64,000 nucleotides of DNA. Origin: Capsaspora owczarzaki ATCC 30864. Lineage: Eukaryota > Opisthokonta > Filasterea. How positions within the stretch are numbered: position 1 is the stretch's first letter; the number at the start of each line of letters is the position of its first letter. The notes under the pieces are model-generated. The model saw nothing but the letters and a program-made list of their open reading frames with translations, ran no database searches and had not been told where the DNA came from. Below are positions 33,201 to 43,039 of the stretch, piece after piece. The stretch spans positions 434,001 to 498,000 of the forward strand of contig NW_011887295.1 of the NCBI RefSeq assembly GCF_000151315.2, in the 5' to 3' direction. Both the position numbers and the translations under genes were made by a program.

Positions 33201-34305
33201 TCCTCGCCAATATCAATGTCCTTGCAGACCAGCACGCAAGCTGTATTCTTGGATGTGGGAATAAACTGTTGAAAAAATCAATGAGTATGCAAGTCAAGCA
33301 TTGTCGGAGTTTTTGGGTTGGTATTAGAGCCATAAGCATTACCTTGCAGCTTGGACTGCAATCTGAGTACATCCAAGCAATCAGCCCCGACCCGATCAAA
33401 GTGCAAAGGAGTGAGAATCAACATAGCGAGAATCAACATAGTGAGAATCAATGGGTACTTGATGCCTCCCGCTCCCATCCAGATCCCCACTGTGCTTCCA
33501 AGCCCCCCCCCCCACGTTGTTTGTGTTGGGTCAATTACCATGATTAATGTACGCTGCAGGGCCAAGCCACAGCTGAGCAATCTCCTTCCGCGTCGAATAC
33601 ATGACACTGAAATCGTTTTGACCAGCCCGAAGCAGCGATTTCTCCTCTTGAGGTGTGATTTCGGCAATGCATCCACACAACAACGGAATGATCTCGCCTT
33701 TATGCCTGTATGAAACAATCCAGCCAGAATTAAGTGAAACATGTGCTTTTCAGTTCCAACCCTCACAGTAGTCGCGCTGTTCCAGCTCCTGGCCCTTCTC
33801 ACTCTCTTCCAGTCAATGTCGCCCTCCTCCGTCGTGAGAAGAAGATGCCTCGACTGTGGACGTACCATCGACGGCTGGCACACAGTTTGGCGCCCTGGCG
33901 TGAATCCTGCGAATAGCGGTTGGTTGGGACGATCAGAACGCCCGACGCCGGCTGGAAGACGCCCAGGTAGCGCAGCATGTGCTGCTTGAATGCGTCCTGC
34001 TGCTCTGGCGTCTTGGTGGCGAGGTACGGAGCAGCCCACGGATCGCGGCAGAGGATGGCGAACGCGGTGGCCTGCCTGCGCGCGCGGATCTCCTCGTGCT
34101 GGGCCGACAGCTGCGTGCCCGGCACGATGGGTGGTGTGAGATCGCCCAGCGCAGTCACTGCAGCAGCAACGGTTTGTGCGACGGCGTGTCTGGGGCGGTA
34201 CCGCGGCGCCATCTTGTGCGTCTGAAACCCCAGCAGTGTATCCACCACAACATCTGTGCTCACGTCGTCGTACTCGGACAGCTCCCGGAACGTGTACTCG
34301 GCCAT
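30270..34305 (-). CDS. SUV4-20-type histone H4K20 methyltransferase fused to PWWP-like domain and AT-hooks
   Basis: Twelve exons (minus): 34305-33866, 33705-33539, 33362-33343, 33265-33129, 33030-32500, 32418-32322, 32234-32149, 32061-31742, 31661-31606, 31514-30958, 30883-30807, 30724-30270. The sum is exactly 981 codons (980 residues). SET part, residues 1-255: [53 protein letters not shown], as in SUV4-20/KMT5B-C, which make H4K20me2/3. Residues about 432-600 look like a PWWP domain ([11 protein letters not shown] ... [20 protein letters not shown]). An acidic stretch (620-770), a Tudor/chromo-like piece ([19 protein letters not shown]) and AT-hooks SRGRPP and [11 protein letters not shown] follow. 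Joining into one gene is inference from phase. Two adjacent genes are the alternative; no start or poly(A) signal is evident between. Confidence 0.82.
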
Positions 34306-34812
34306 TTTGTTGCTGAGTGGTGAGCTTGCCAGCAGCAAGTGTGGGTGGGTTGGGCTTGTGATTTGATATATAAAAAGCGGATTGGATTCGTATGGCTGAA
34401 AAAGAGCGGGAAAAAGAAACAAACGATACGTCCGCCGTTTGAAAAAAAAAAAAAATCAATGAAACGGCTTCTCTTTCGATTGAATGAGAATAAGAAAGGA
34501 GAATACGAAAGGAGAACTGGAAAAGGAGAACTGGAAAAGTAGTACAGATGGGTCGGTCTTTCATTCCACAAGACGACAATTTCCATTACTGCAGTTTGTC
34601 TGTTACTTGTTCTTCGCTTTGTTCGAATTCGTGGACACGAACGAGCATGCTCATAAACACAATCCATTACTTGGTCGTGTCTCCCGCTCCATTTTGTTCA
34701 CTATGAGCACGATTCTGCAAAGTGCCGAGACAATAGTAGCTTGATCTGAGTGTGATGTCGCTTTTGTTTGGGCGAGGGACAGTCTTTTTTCATTGGGATT
34801 CAACCTTCCGCA
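34306..34812. promoter_or_regulatory. Shared intergenic region, SUV4-20-like/LRR gene
   Basis: A 507-bp gap between divergent starts. It includes purine-rich repeats near 34485-34540 (AAAGGAGAACTGG-type). No gene seen. Confidence 0.35.
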
Positions 34813-36659
34813 ATGCTGTCGTATGAGAGTATGAATCAGAGCCAACGCGAGTTGTATGACAGAGTCAAGAATGCAACCAGGTGGCTCGAGTAAGAAGAAA
34901 GCCAGGTTGATTGGAACATCACAGTCTGACAGCGCGTGTACTGACGAACTGGATGGACAGGCTGTGCGACATGATTGACGATGAAGAAGCGAAGGCGATT
35001 GCTGAGGCACTCAAAGTGAACACGACGCTGACTGCGGTCTGGTAAGACATCTTCCTTTGACTGATGCGTGAGAATGGGCGATGAAGAGTGCTCACTGATG
35101 GAGGGACGAACAGCCTGGATGAGAATCAGCTTGACGGTGCTGGAGCACAAGCGATTGCGGAGGCACTCAAAGTGAACACGACGCTGAAGGACCTCTAGTA
35201 AGTCATCTCACTCTTGCTGGTGCATGTGGGTGTGTGATTCAGACGAGTGCTCATTGATGGAGGGGATGGACAGTCTGTGGGCGAATTGGATTGGCGATGC
35301 TGGCGCACAAGCGATTGCTGAGGCACTCAAAGTGAACACGAACCTGAGGTGGCTCGAGTAAGTCATCTCACTTCGACTGGTGCATGTGAGTGCGTGATGT
35401 CGGCAGAGTACTCATTGCAGGAGGGCATGGTCAGTCTGATTGATAATCAGATTGGCGATGCTGGAGCACAGGCGATTGCATTGGCACTCAAAGCGAACAC
35501 GACACTGACTGAGTACACGTAAGGCATCTCACATTGACTGATGCATGTGAGCGGGTGATTTCAGCATTACGAGTGCTAACTGACGGAGGGATGCGGACAG
35601 TTTGGATAAAAATCAGATTGGCGATGCCGGAGCACAGGCGATTGCAGAGGCACTCAAAGGGAACATGACGGTGCAGAAGCTCTAGTACAACATCTCACTT
35701 TGACAAATGCATGTGAGGGATTCATAAAAATTCCGAGTGCTCACTGATGGAGGGACGGACAGTCTGAGAGGTAATCAGATTGGTGACATTGGAGCGCAGG
35801 AGATTGCTGAAGCACTCAAAATGAACACGACGCTGACTGAGCTCGAGTAAGTTGCTGCGCTCTTTGCTTTGCTGATCTTGCTCGTTGGGCCAGCGTCAGC
35901 CATACCTTGCTCACCCTTTAAGTGATAGTCTACGATCCAATTGCATTGGCAATGCTGGTCTTCAAGCGATTCGTGAAGCGAGTCAAGTCAACCGAACTCT
36001 GACTAGACTTAAGTTCGTTGTTTGTCCGAACGAATTGTGCTCTTCCAACCAACAGAGTCACCCTGCGGAGTGCTCATTCACCTTGATTGTTCGTGCGCAG
36101 AATCGATGACCAGATCAACCCTCTTGCATTCTCCTTGCTTTCACGATTGGCAACTGCTGAAGACCTTCAGACCGTGTTTCACTTGCTGACCTGCGAACCA
36201 GTGCTGGAGGCTCAAGCCACATCTCTACCAGCACTACCAACCGAGCTTGCCGAGCTCATTATGAACGAAGCGCACTACTGGCAAGGCGTACATCACACCA
36301 AGCGATCGCGTTTTTATGATGATACTCCCAAGCGTATTCTGAAAGTCACACTTCCTCAAGGCCTCAATGGGAATTCAATCCGTGTGAAAGCAATTCAAGT
36401 GCTTCGTGACATGAGAAACCGTTCTGGCAGCATCGATGACACCGGCTTTAATTTGGTTGTCCGAGATGAGCAAGGTGCTATTCGATACGAATGCTCGGCG
36501 GCACCGACTTTTGTCGATTCGCACCTCGGGCTTGTGACAATCCTGCCAGCCAATCATCCTGTCATCCGACAAATGCGCGCGGGTTGGCAGGTTCAAGTTC
36601 GACCCAACATGTCGTTCATCGATGTGCTATTGGAAAGGCTTTATGTCGGGTACATCTAA
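34813..36659 (+). CDS. Ribonuclease-inhibitor-type leucine-rich-repeat protein, one repeat per exon
   Basis: Nine exons: 34813-34889, 34961-35041, 35114-35197, 35274-35357, 35435-35518, 35601-35684, 35763-35846, 35929-36012, 36101-36659; 406 residues. Exons 3-8 are each exactly 84 nt with phase-2 introns. Each encodes one 28-residue repeat of consensus L..NQIGDAGAQAIAEALK, then NTTLT.L (RI/NLRC3-like). The last exon encodes a unique domain (IDDQINPLAFSLLSRLATAE; LPTELAELIMNEAHYW; LKVTLPQGL; then a beta-rich end VQVRPNMSFIDVLLERL) that I do not recognise. No NACHT, signal peptide or membrane segment is seen. Function unknown; such repeats bind proteins. Confidence 0.85.
34961..35846 (+). repeat. 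Tandem array of LRR exon-plus-intron units
   Basis: Six consecutive units of about 155-165 bp. Not only the 81/84-nt exons but also the introns between them are alike (donor gtaag.catctcac, then tgcatgtgag, gagtgctcactgatggagg, and acceptor ggacag). Introns are 72-82 nt. This shows duplication of whole exon-intron blocks. Confidence 0.9.
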
Positions 36660-36747
36660 GAGCAATCTTAGCAAAGCACCCCTTTTTGAATGCAACCGGT
36701 CCCCTCATATGATTCTCTAGCTTCAGCCCGCTGGTCAGCATGTCGAG

Positions 36748-36870
36748 CACTGCTTGGATCTCGTCAGCACTCGCAAATCGTGCAAGTACGGAGAATGCAA
36801 GAGGGTTGATCTGATCGTCAATGGCAACGAACAAACGATGAGCAAGGTTGTACGGATTTTCATGGTCAAT
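36748..36870 (-). pseudogene. Inverted fragment of the LRR-family C-terminal domain
   Basis: Read on the minus strand, this encodes AIDDQINPLAFSVLARFASA then DEIQAVLDMLTSG. That is a diverged copy of the start of the last exon of the neighbouring LRR gene (IDDQINPLAFSLLSRLATAE). DNA similarity is strong over about 75 bp (36748-36822 against 36104-36178 inverted). I find no LRR exons upstream of it and no start, so it looks like a broken duplicate. It could instead be one exon of an unrecognised minus-strand gene. Confidence 0.6.
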
Positions 36871-37185
36871 GGAGAGAACGTTCCTCAGAGATTTCTGAAA
36901 CAAGAACGACAGAATGCAGCAGTGCCGCAAGACTGCAGAGGAAGGAACCCACGTTGGGGGAAAGGTACTGAGGACACAGGAAGATGTATTTTCAATGAAA
37001 GTTCAACAACAAAGACAACAGTAACAGCTCAACCAGAACAAAAAAGACAAAAACAAATGCAATGGTCGCCTGAGGCTGTCAAGAATTGCTCGCGCTGTTG
37101 ATTGGTCGGAGAGGAGGGGGGGTTTCTTGTGGTAGATTGTTGAGAGTGACGGAGGAAGACGCGGCGGGCTGAGCATGCAGTGCGT
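36871..37185. other. Intergenic region downstream of NDUFA5
   Basis: 315 bp with the NDUFA5 3' flank and A-rich sequence near 37000-37060. No gene seen. Confidence 0.4.
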
Positions 37186-38460
37186 TTATGGCCACTTCCA
37201 CTGCTCAGAGTTGGGTTGGACGGACAGCTTCTCCCAGGCCTTCCACTCGCCCATCTTCTTGGCAAGTGCAAGCTCGTCTTCGGCTTGCCTGACAAGCTCC
37301 TCCATCTGACCGCTGTTGATGCGACGCTCGGCAGCATCGTCTGAAGGCTCCTGCAAGAACATTCGAAACATTTTCACGGACACCGGTGGGGGGGTGGGTC
37401 AGAACAGCGCACAAGGCGACGAAAGAAAGCACCAACATCCACAGGAGGCAATCAAAAAAAACACGAGAAAGGGGTTTGTACCTGGTCCAAGATGGACAAT
37501 CGGTGGTTGGTGAGCTTTTCAGCGTGTTGACGGTAGACGGCAGACTGAGGGAAGCCACCGAGGACTTGCAACGTCTGTCGGTACAGGTTGACCAGCGACT
37601 ACCAAATCCAACAAAAAAAAGCAGATCGCCGTGGTGGTGGTGGTGGTGGCGAAAGTGAGCGGACAAGCAAAAGGGGGGACCACAATGTTACGTCAACGCC
37701 TCAGCATTGCGAATGACGGAACAGAGACGATGACCAAACACCGCACTGTGGTGCTTGACGAGTGACAAGTGCCGCTTACCAGACGTGCGCTTGGGTTGAC
37801 TGCGAGGCCAACGAGGCCCGTGCTTGCCTGTTCCAAACAGAAGAAGGGGGGGAACGAGAACGGAGGGGGGGTGAGTGGCGTGCGTTTCCCGCCCTGAGAC
37901 TCGTCTCCCAACGTGCATCCAATCATCATGGCGATGATCATTCTAGTGGTGGTGATGATGATGTGGAGAAGCGGTTGACTGTCGGGACTGCGATGGAACT
38001 GGACTGCAATGTGGTCTTCACCGGGCTGGTCCGCGTCCGATCCACCTCCAACACCAAACACACACCACACCACACACACAAGGCGGCGAAGTGCTGAAAT
38101 GCAATGCCACGCGCTGCAGTCGACCAGTCGACCAGTCGATCAGCGAGAGTCAAAGTGGAAAGAAAGAGAAAAAACGCGAACGAGCGACGATCGCGCTTCA
38201 GAGGCAGGTAGAAGGAAGGAAGGCAGCGATGGATGAGTGTGTGAGCAGGCAACGATGGATGAGTGTGGCGTGGAGGTGGGTGGAGATGGGGGGTGGAGTG
38301 AGGGGGAAATGACGATGTACAAGGAAAAAAAAAAAAAAGAGAAGAGAAAAAAAGCCATGATGGTGGTGAAAATCAGTATCGGTTTTTGTTTCGGATTCAA
38401 CCAAGTTGTGGTAGTGATGGGGTTGGGGATCGAGCTAGGTTTTCGTACTTTGGAGCTCAT
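37186..38460 (-). CDS. NDUFA5: Mitochondrial complex I subunit NDUFA5 (B13)
   Basis: Exons: 38460-38449, 37827-37780, 37598-37482, 37350-37186; 113 residues (human 116). The protein is a peripheral-arm accessory subunit of NADH:ubiquinone oxidoreductase. The family pattern is complete: TGLVGLAVNP, LVNLYRQTLQVLGGFP, YRQHAEKLTNHRLSIL, then INSGQMEELVRQAEDELALA, KMGEWKAWEKL and the diagnostic ending SEQWKWP. The first coding exon is inferred. The second opens at a strong acceptor (cttctgtttggaacag) and the only in-phase ATG-donor upstream is ATG AGC TCC AAA|gtacga, which yields Met-Ser-Ser-Lys then ASTGLVG, the right length. The first intron is 621 nt. Start codons of this gene and the AAA gene are 193 bp apart. 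Confidence 0.9.
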
Positions 38461-38653
38461 TGCGTTTTGAACAAGAAAAATAATAAAAATGACGAATGGA
38501 TGACTATTTTTGCTTGATTCTCAGACGAAAACAAACAAAGTCAGAATAACAAGGTTTGGATGGCTAAATAAATCATTGAACGAGATTGGATTTCTCAGTT
38601 CTTTTTTTTTTTTGTTTGTTTTTTTGCTGCTCTGCTTTGCTGAGCGAACAAGA

Positions 38654-41600
38654 ATGGTCCGCAAGCAAGCGCCGCCAAGCACGACCAGCAGTCCGCAGTC
38701 CAGCCCATCACGACAGCAGCATCAGCCACGGGGCGTGAGTTTGAATGCTACCGGTGCTGGTGCTGCTACTACTGCTACTGCTGCTGCGCTTCCGGGCATT
38801 GCGTTCGAGATTGTCGGAGTTGCTGACGGAACATGTGCGGGCGAACTTGGCGCGCCGCCGCTCTGCGCATGGCTGCTCAATCCGACCGCAGCCACAACCA
38901 CGGACACTGCTACGACCACGGGAGCCAACAGTGCGGCTGCGGGGAGTGCAAGGGCCGAGCTCATGCGCGCACATGCGCTGGTCGCGTCCTTGATTGGGCG
39001 CTGGGCGCAGCTTGCCGTCGTCGACCTGGCTTCCAACCCGCTGACGGAGGGCCACCCATCGCAGACTGGGTCGTCGTGCTGGATCCAGTTTGCCTCAGAG
39101 CGCGATCTCGCTGCCAGGCGGCTTCATGTCCCAGCACAACCGCCACCGCCAATGGTTGAATCCGTCGCGATCGCCTCAGAGCAGCAACCAGTGCTGCAGC
39201 AACAAGGCAATCCGGCAGTGTTTGTCTTCCGAGTTGTTCTCTCGTCGTTGGCCGCGATTGCACTGTCAATATACGAGCCTACGCGATCGCTATGGTCGGG
39301 AACTGTCTTGCCTGGTCCCAATCCGCGCCTGCGTTGCTGCACGATGGTGCCAAACACGCTCCAGCAACGAACAGAGCTGCCAGTCGCGACTCGCGTTGTG
39401 ATTTCACTCTCTTGGATTGATGTGCAGACCGGCCGGCCAGTCGAGGCACCATTAGACGCTTGGATGGTTGATGAGACTGCTGATTTCGCCCCGACACTCT
39501 TCAGCACAAAACCACGGTCGGCAGCCCCAGCGCTCGCCGCTCTGTTGAAAGACGCAATCGTCTGTCCTGGGCAGATGCTTGGGTGTGATTGGTTTAATCG
39601 CCCATCGGGTCTTGTCGTGCTGTACGCCACGGCAGACACGAGCACCTCGTCCTCTCAACTCCTGCCCTTGCCTGGTCGAAGTCTACCCACTTGCTTTTCA
39701 CCCGCACTTCAAGGTTGGCTGCATGCAGTCTCGACAATGCAGGTGAGCGAGACCCCCAGCGGTGCCGACAAAACCCCGGTATCTTCTCCCGGGAAGCCAA
39801 AGGCTGCCGCCGCGACATCCCCGCTTTGTCGAATTGGTGATGCAACAAGGATTTATGTGATGCCGAGTCCACCGCGGCTTCCTTCTTCGTCTTCTTCCTC
39901 TTCTTCTCCTTCCTCTGCAACATCACCTTTCGTTGTTGTGCAACATCACCTTTCGTTGTTGACTTTGCCAGGGGACTCCAGCAGTGCCATGCTCGAGTCT
40001 CTCGTGGCGGTATCTCAATTCCAACCTCGCGATTGCTTGGTGCGATTCTCTCACGCGTCACTCCAATAGCTGGCAGGTGCACCCCGGCCGCAGGCTGTGT
40101 TGTTAGTGGCGCGTCTGGCACGGGCAAAACCGTCACCGTTCGATTGATTGCCGAAACTCTTCGTTCTCTCAATCTCCTCGACCGAGTGGTCTGGATTGAC
40201 TGCACTTCGCTGTTTCAGCGCGACGAAGGAGCCACAGAGCGCATGTTGCAAGCAGCGTTCCAGCGATGCAAGGAGGCGGGTTTGCCAGCGCTCCTTGTTT
40301 TGGACGAGTTTGACACGCTTGCCCCTCTGGCAGGCACCGCAGGGGACGTGGAGCGCCGACTCACGTCCGAGCTGTGTGCTCAACTGGACGACTTGGCTTT
40401 GGCGCACCTTCCCATTTCTGTCATTGCCATCACAAGTCGGCTGGACGCTGTGGATCCCTGCGTGCGCCAACCTCTCCGACTGCCGGTGGAGGTTCCATTT
40501 CACATTCCTCGTTCAGCAGACCGTTTGGAGATTCTCGAGCGGCTGACACGGCAAATGCCACTCGTAAGCGCTACATTGGAAGGTGATTGCGAATCCGTCC
40601 ATCCGAATTCGACGCTCGGTGCCCTGCCCTTGCTCGAACGTCTCGCCGATGCCACGCATGGTTATGTTGCTGCCGATCTGGCCAACTTGTGTCGAGAAGC
40701 AACTTTGGCGGCAATCAGAGAACTGTCAAACACAAGCTCGCTTTCGGCAGTTTCGCCAACCAGCGTCTGCGTGCACGAGCGTCATTTGGCCGCAGCTCTG
40801 GCCGGTACTCGCCCGAGTTCGCTGGCGGCGGCTTCCATTGCGACCCCGTCCCGGGCTCGTTCGTCCGCTGCTGCCGTCATTCCGACATCTCGCGCGCGGT
40901 CGAACAAGGACGCCATGTCTGCTGCCAACGTGGCCTTTGCCAACCTTGCTGGATTGGAAGAGCAGATAGAGCAGCTCATAGCATCCGTGCTCTTGCCGCT
41001 GCAACAGCCAGAGCTCTTCCGGGCACTTCATATTTCGCCACCCAAAGGCGTCCTCCTCCATGGTCCGTCAGGCACGGGCAAAACCCAGCTGGCCCTCAGT
41101 CTCGCCGCTGCCTCTGGTCTTAATGTCATCACGGTCAACGCTGCCGAGGTGATTAGCAAGGTGATTGGTCAGTCAGAGCAAGCGCTAGCCCGGATTTTCC
41201 GGCAGGCGCGAGACAGCGCACCGTGTGTGGTTATTCTTGATCAGATTGACGTGCTAGCCGGGACACGGGACGGCGCATCGACTTCCTCTGACAATTCTTC
41301 CTCGCGTCTCCTCACTTGTCTGTTGACTGAGATGGATGGGCTGCTGAGAGCTCGGGGCGCTTCCGTGGCTCCGTCTGCCTTTGCCTTGGAGCGACTGGTG
41401 GTTCAAGCACCTGCAGCAACGTTGTTTGGCTCTCCTGTGGCCTCTTCGCCGTCACCCGCCTCGGCCGCCACATCCTTGGCTGCAGAAGCAGCAGCCTCGC
41501 CACGCATCACGCCAGCCCACAACCCGTTTGACGACACTGTGCTGTTCGTGGCCACTACATCGCGATTCGAACAACTGGATTCCGCTATTCTTCGCCCTGG

Positions 41601-41901
41601 TCGCTTTGATATTCACATTTCATTTGAGCTACCTTCGTTTGAGGCCCGTTGGTCGATCCTTAAACTCTATCTGTCTCGTCTCGGCTGGCAAGAGGCAGAC
41701 TTTATCGAGCACGAACTGGCGCTGGACGCTGTCGTGCTGTACATGAGCGAGTACGCTGGTTCCGATGTTGAAGCCGTCTGTCGCGAGGCCGGAATGAGTG
41801 CGCTTCGCGAATGTGTTGCCTCGCTGGGTGATGCGCAACCACGGGTCACCCTGCTGCATTTGCGCGATGCGCTCAAGGCCGTTCGACCTCAGCGTGCGTA
41901 G
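38654..41901 (+). CDS. Double-AAA ATPase of the CDC48/AFG2 (SPATA5-like) class, frame broken by a 23-bp duplication
   Basis: No introns. Frame 1 runs 38654 to about 39938, frame 2 from about 39962 to 41901 (TAG). They join exactly if one copy of a perfect 23-bp tandem duplication (39916-39938/39939-39961) is discounted, giving 1075 codons. D1: Walker A GASGTGKT, Walker B LLVLDEFD, weak second region of homology (no GRFD). D2: Walker A GPSGTGKT (about 41063-41086), Walker B VVILDQID with Gln (41242-41244) where Glu is expected, then a 60-residue insert, SAILRPGRFD and VEAVCREAGMSAL. The N-terminal 450 residues are divergent, with Ala/Thr and Ser runs. Linker LPLQQPELF and tail CREAG recall AFG2/SPATA5 and SPATA5L1. 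PEX1-like is the alternative. Confidence 0.82.
39916..39961 (+). repeat. 23-bp perfect tandem duplication in the AAA ATPase gene
   Basis: Copies 39916-39938 and 39939-39961 are identical. The frame before the pair and the frame after it differ by two, exactly the 23 mod 3 shift. One copy leaves an uninterrupted frame through PFVVDFARGLQQCHARV to the first Walker A. Confidence 0.95.
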
Positions 41902-42043
41902 ACGATGCTTGTTGTATGTTGAGCACGATGTATCACTGAGACGTGTATGTATGCGTGTACAGTACATACTTTACTCTTTCACATTCGACAGTGAACGTTT
42001 TGCATTCATATTCCCAGTCGAAATTATCAAATGATGGCGCGAC

Positions 42044-42716
42044 TCAACGCTCTGGTCCGAGCATGTCGAGTGGTGCAACATGTCGGCCTTGAGTTACATA
42101 TGAAAACCAGGTTTGTGGCTCTGATCCGCGCAGTTTACGGGTGGCGAGGTCGGCCAACGAGACCCACTCAGCGCGATCGGATTCCTTGTCGGGAATGGAT
42201 TTCGGCGGCTCATTCGGATCAATAGGTTCTCCAAGAAAGATGACTCTGTGTGCACATGTATCGTGGTGCATTTATGTTTTTGCACAGTGCCAGGTGAGCT
42301 ACATTTTCAGAGATTGGCGCGTTTGCCCAAAAAACACATATCAAAGCAATCTCACCTCATGCGGTCGTAGCCGTGCCGCGGCGAGTGCTGCACGCTCAGA
42401 ATTCCAGTGAGTCGAATGTGCACGCCTGCCTCTTCTTCGGTTTCGCGAATTGCCGCCTGGAAGAATCTGCCATGTTTCCCCATCGGAAATTGCAGCCCAA
42501 ATTTCAGAATTCGTAACTCGCAGCCGACCGCCACTTCTTTTTCCCCTTCGTCCCGACCCCGACCCCAAACCCCATACGTTTCGCCTGGGTCGACATGCCC
42601 GCCTGGCAGCCACCAGCCGCGGTTGTCTGTCTCTCTGTCTCTTCAACCAGCAGAAATTTGTGCGTGATTGGATGACGAACAACAACCAAAGCGAACGCGT
42701 GCAATTCCTGAGCCAT
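42044..42716 (-). CDS. Nudix hydrolase, frame broken by an 8-bp duplication
   Basis: Exons: 42716-42578, 42466-42356, 42245-42044; about 147 residues after allowing for one 8-bp duplicate. Start MAQELHAFALVVVRHPITHK leads into FLLVEET. The Nudix box GX5EX7REUXEEXGU is complete across the first splice: GGHVDPGE, TFFQAAI, RETEEEAGV. Then GILSVQHSPRHGYDRMR and RVIFLGEP follow. The family hydrolyses nucleoside-diphosphate-X bonds; the substrate cannot be read from sequence. A perfect 8-bp tandem duplication (42627-42634/42635-42642) shifts the frame between VEET and NRGWWLPGG. One copy gives VEETDNRGWWLPGGHVDPGE, a textbook Nudix start. It is divergent with BPNT1, 323 bp between starts. Confidence 0.85.
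42627..42642 (-). repeat. 8-bp perfect tandem duplication in the Nudix gene
   Basis: CTGTCTCT occurs twice without a gap (plus strand), in the first exon just before the Nudix box. It changes the reading frame by two. Confidence 0.9.
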
Positions 42717-43039
42717 GTGCGAAACGGAAACAAGGACTGATTTGACTGATGAGATGAGTGAGTGTGTGTGTATGAGTGTGTGATTCAAGATCACAGTGAC
42801 TCGCTTTCAAACGGAAGTACGGTTGAGATTGACGCTCCAAGCGATGCGATTTCAAACAAAGGGCTCAATCCAGGGTGAATGAAAATCAGCAAACCCTGTT
42901 AAGTGGTCGGCGCAGTTGAGTTGAACGCTGTGAGCTGAGATTGGTGATCTGAGCTTTGGTGAATCTGAGATTTTGAGCTCAGTTCTCACTCAGTCAGATT
43001 TTCACCCGCTGTCGAATTTCGCCATCTTCCTTTCCATCC
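42717..43039. promoter_or_regulatory. Shared intergenic region, Nudix/BPNT1
   Basis: A 323-bp gap between divergent starts. It holds TGAG/GTGTG microrepeats (about 42740-42790) and repeated TGAGCT/GAGATT words near 42925-42990. No gene seen. Confidence 0.35.

Noticed and set aside
34961-35846. Regularly spaced direct repeats resembling a CRISPR array
   Set aside because: Units are 155-165 bp, encode leucine-rich repeats with splice sites, and lie in a eukaryotic gene.
37693-38079. Reading NDUFA5 exon 2 leftward into an open frame starting at 37941
   Set aside because: It would add over 30 non-conserved residues and ignore a strong acceptor. The ATG-AGC-TCC-AAA|gtacga exon gives the correct family length.
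39938-40069. An intron, instead of a frameshift, joining the two AAA ATPase frames
   Set aside because: Candidate donors and acceptors do not give a compatible phase without losing the P-loop approach, while a single 23-bp unit explains the shift exactly.
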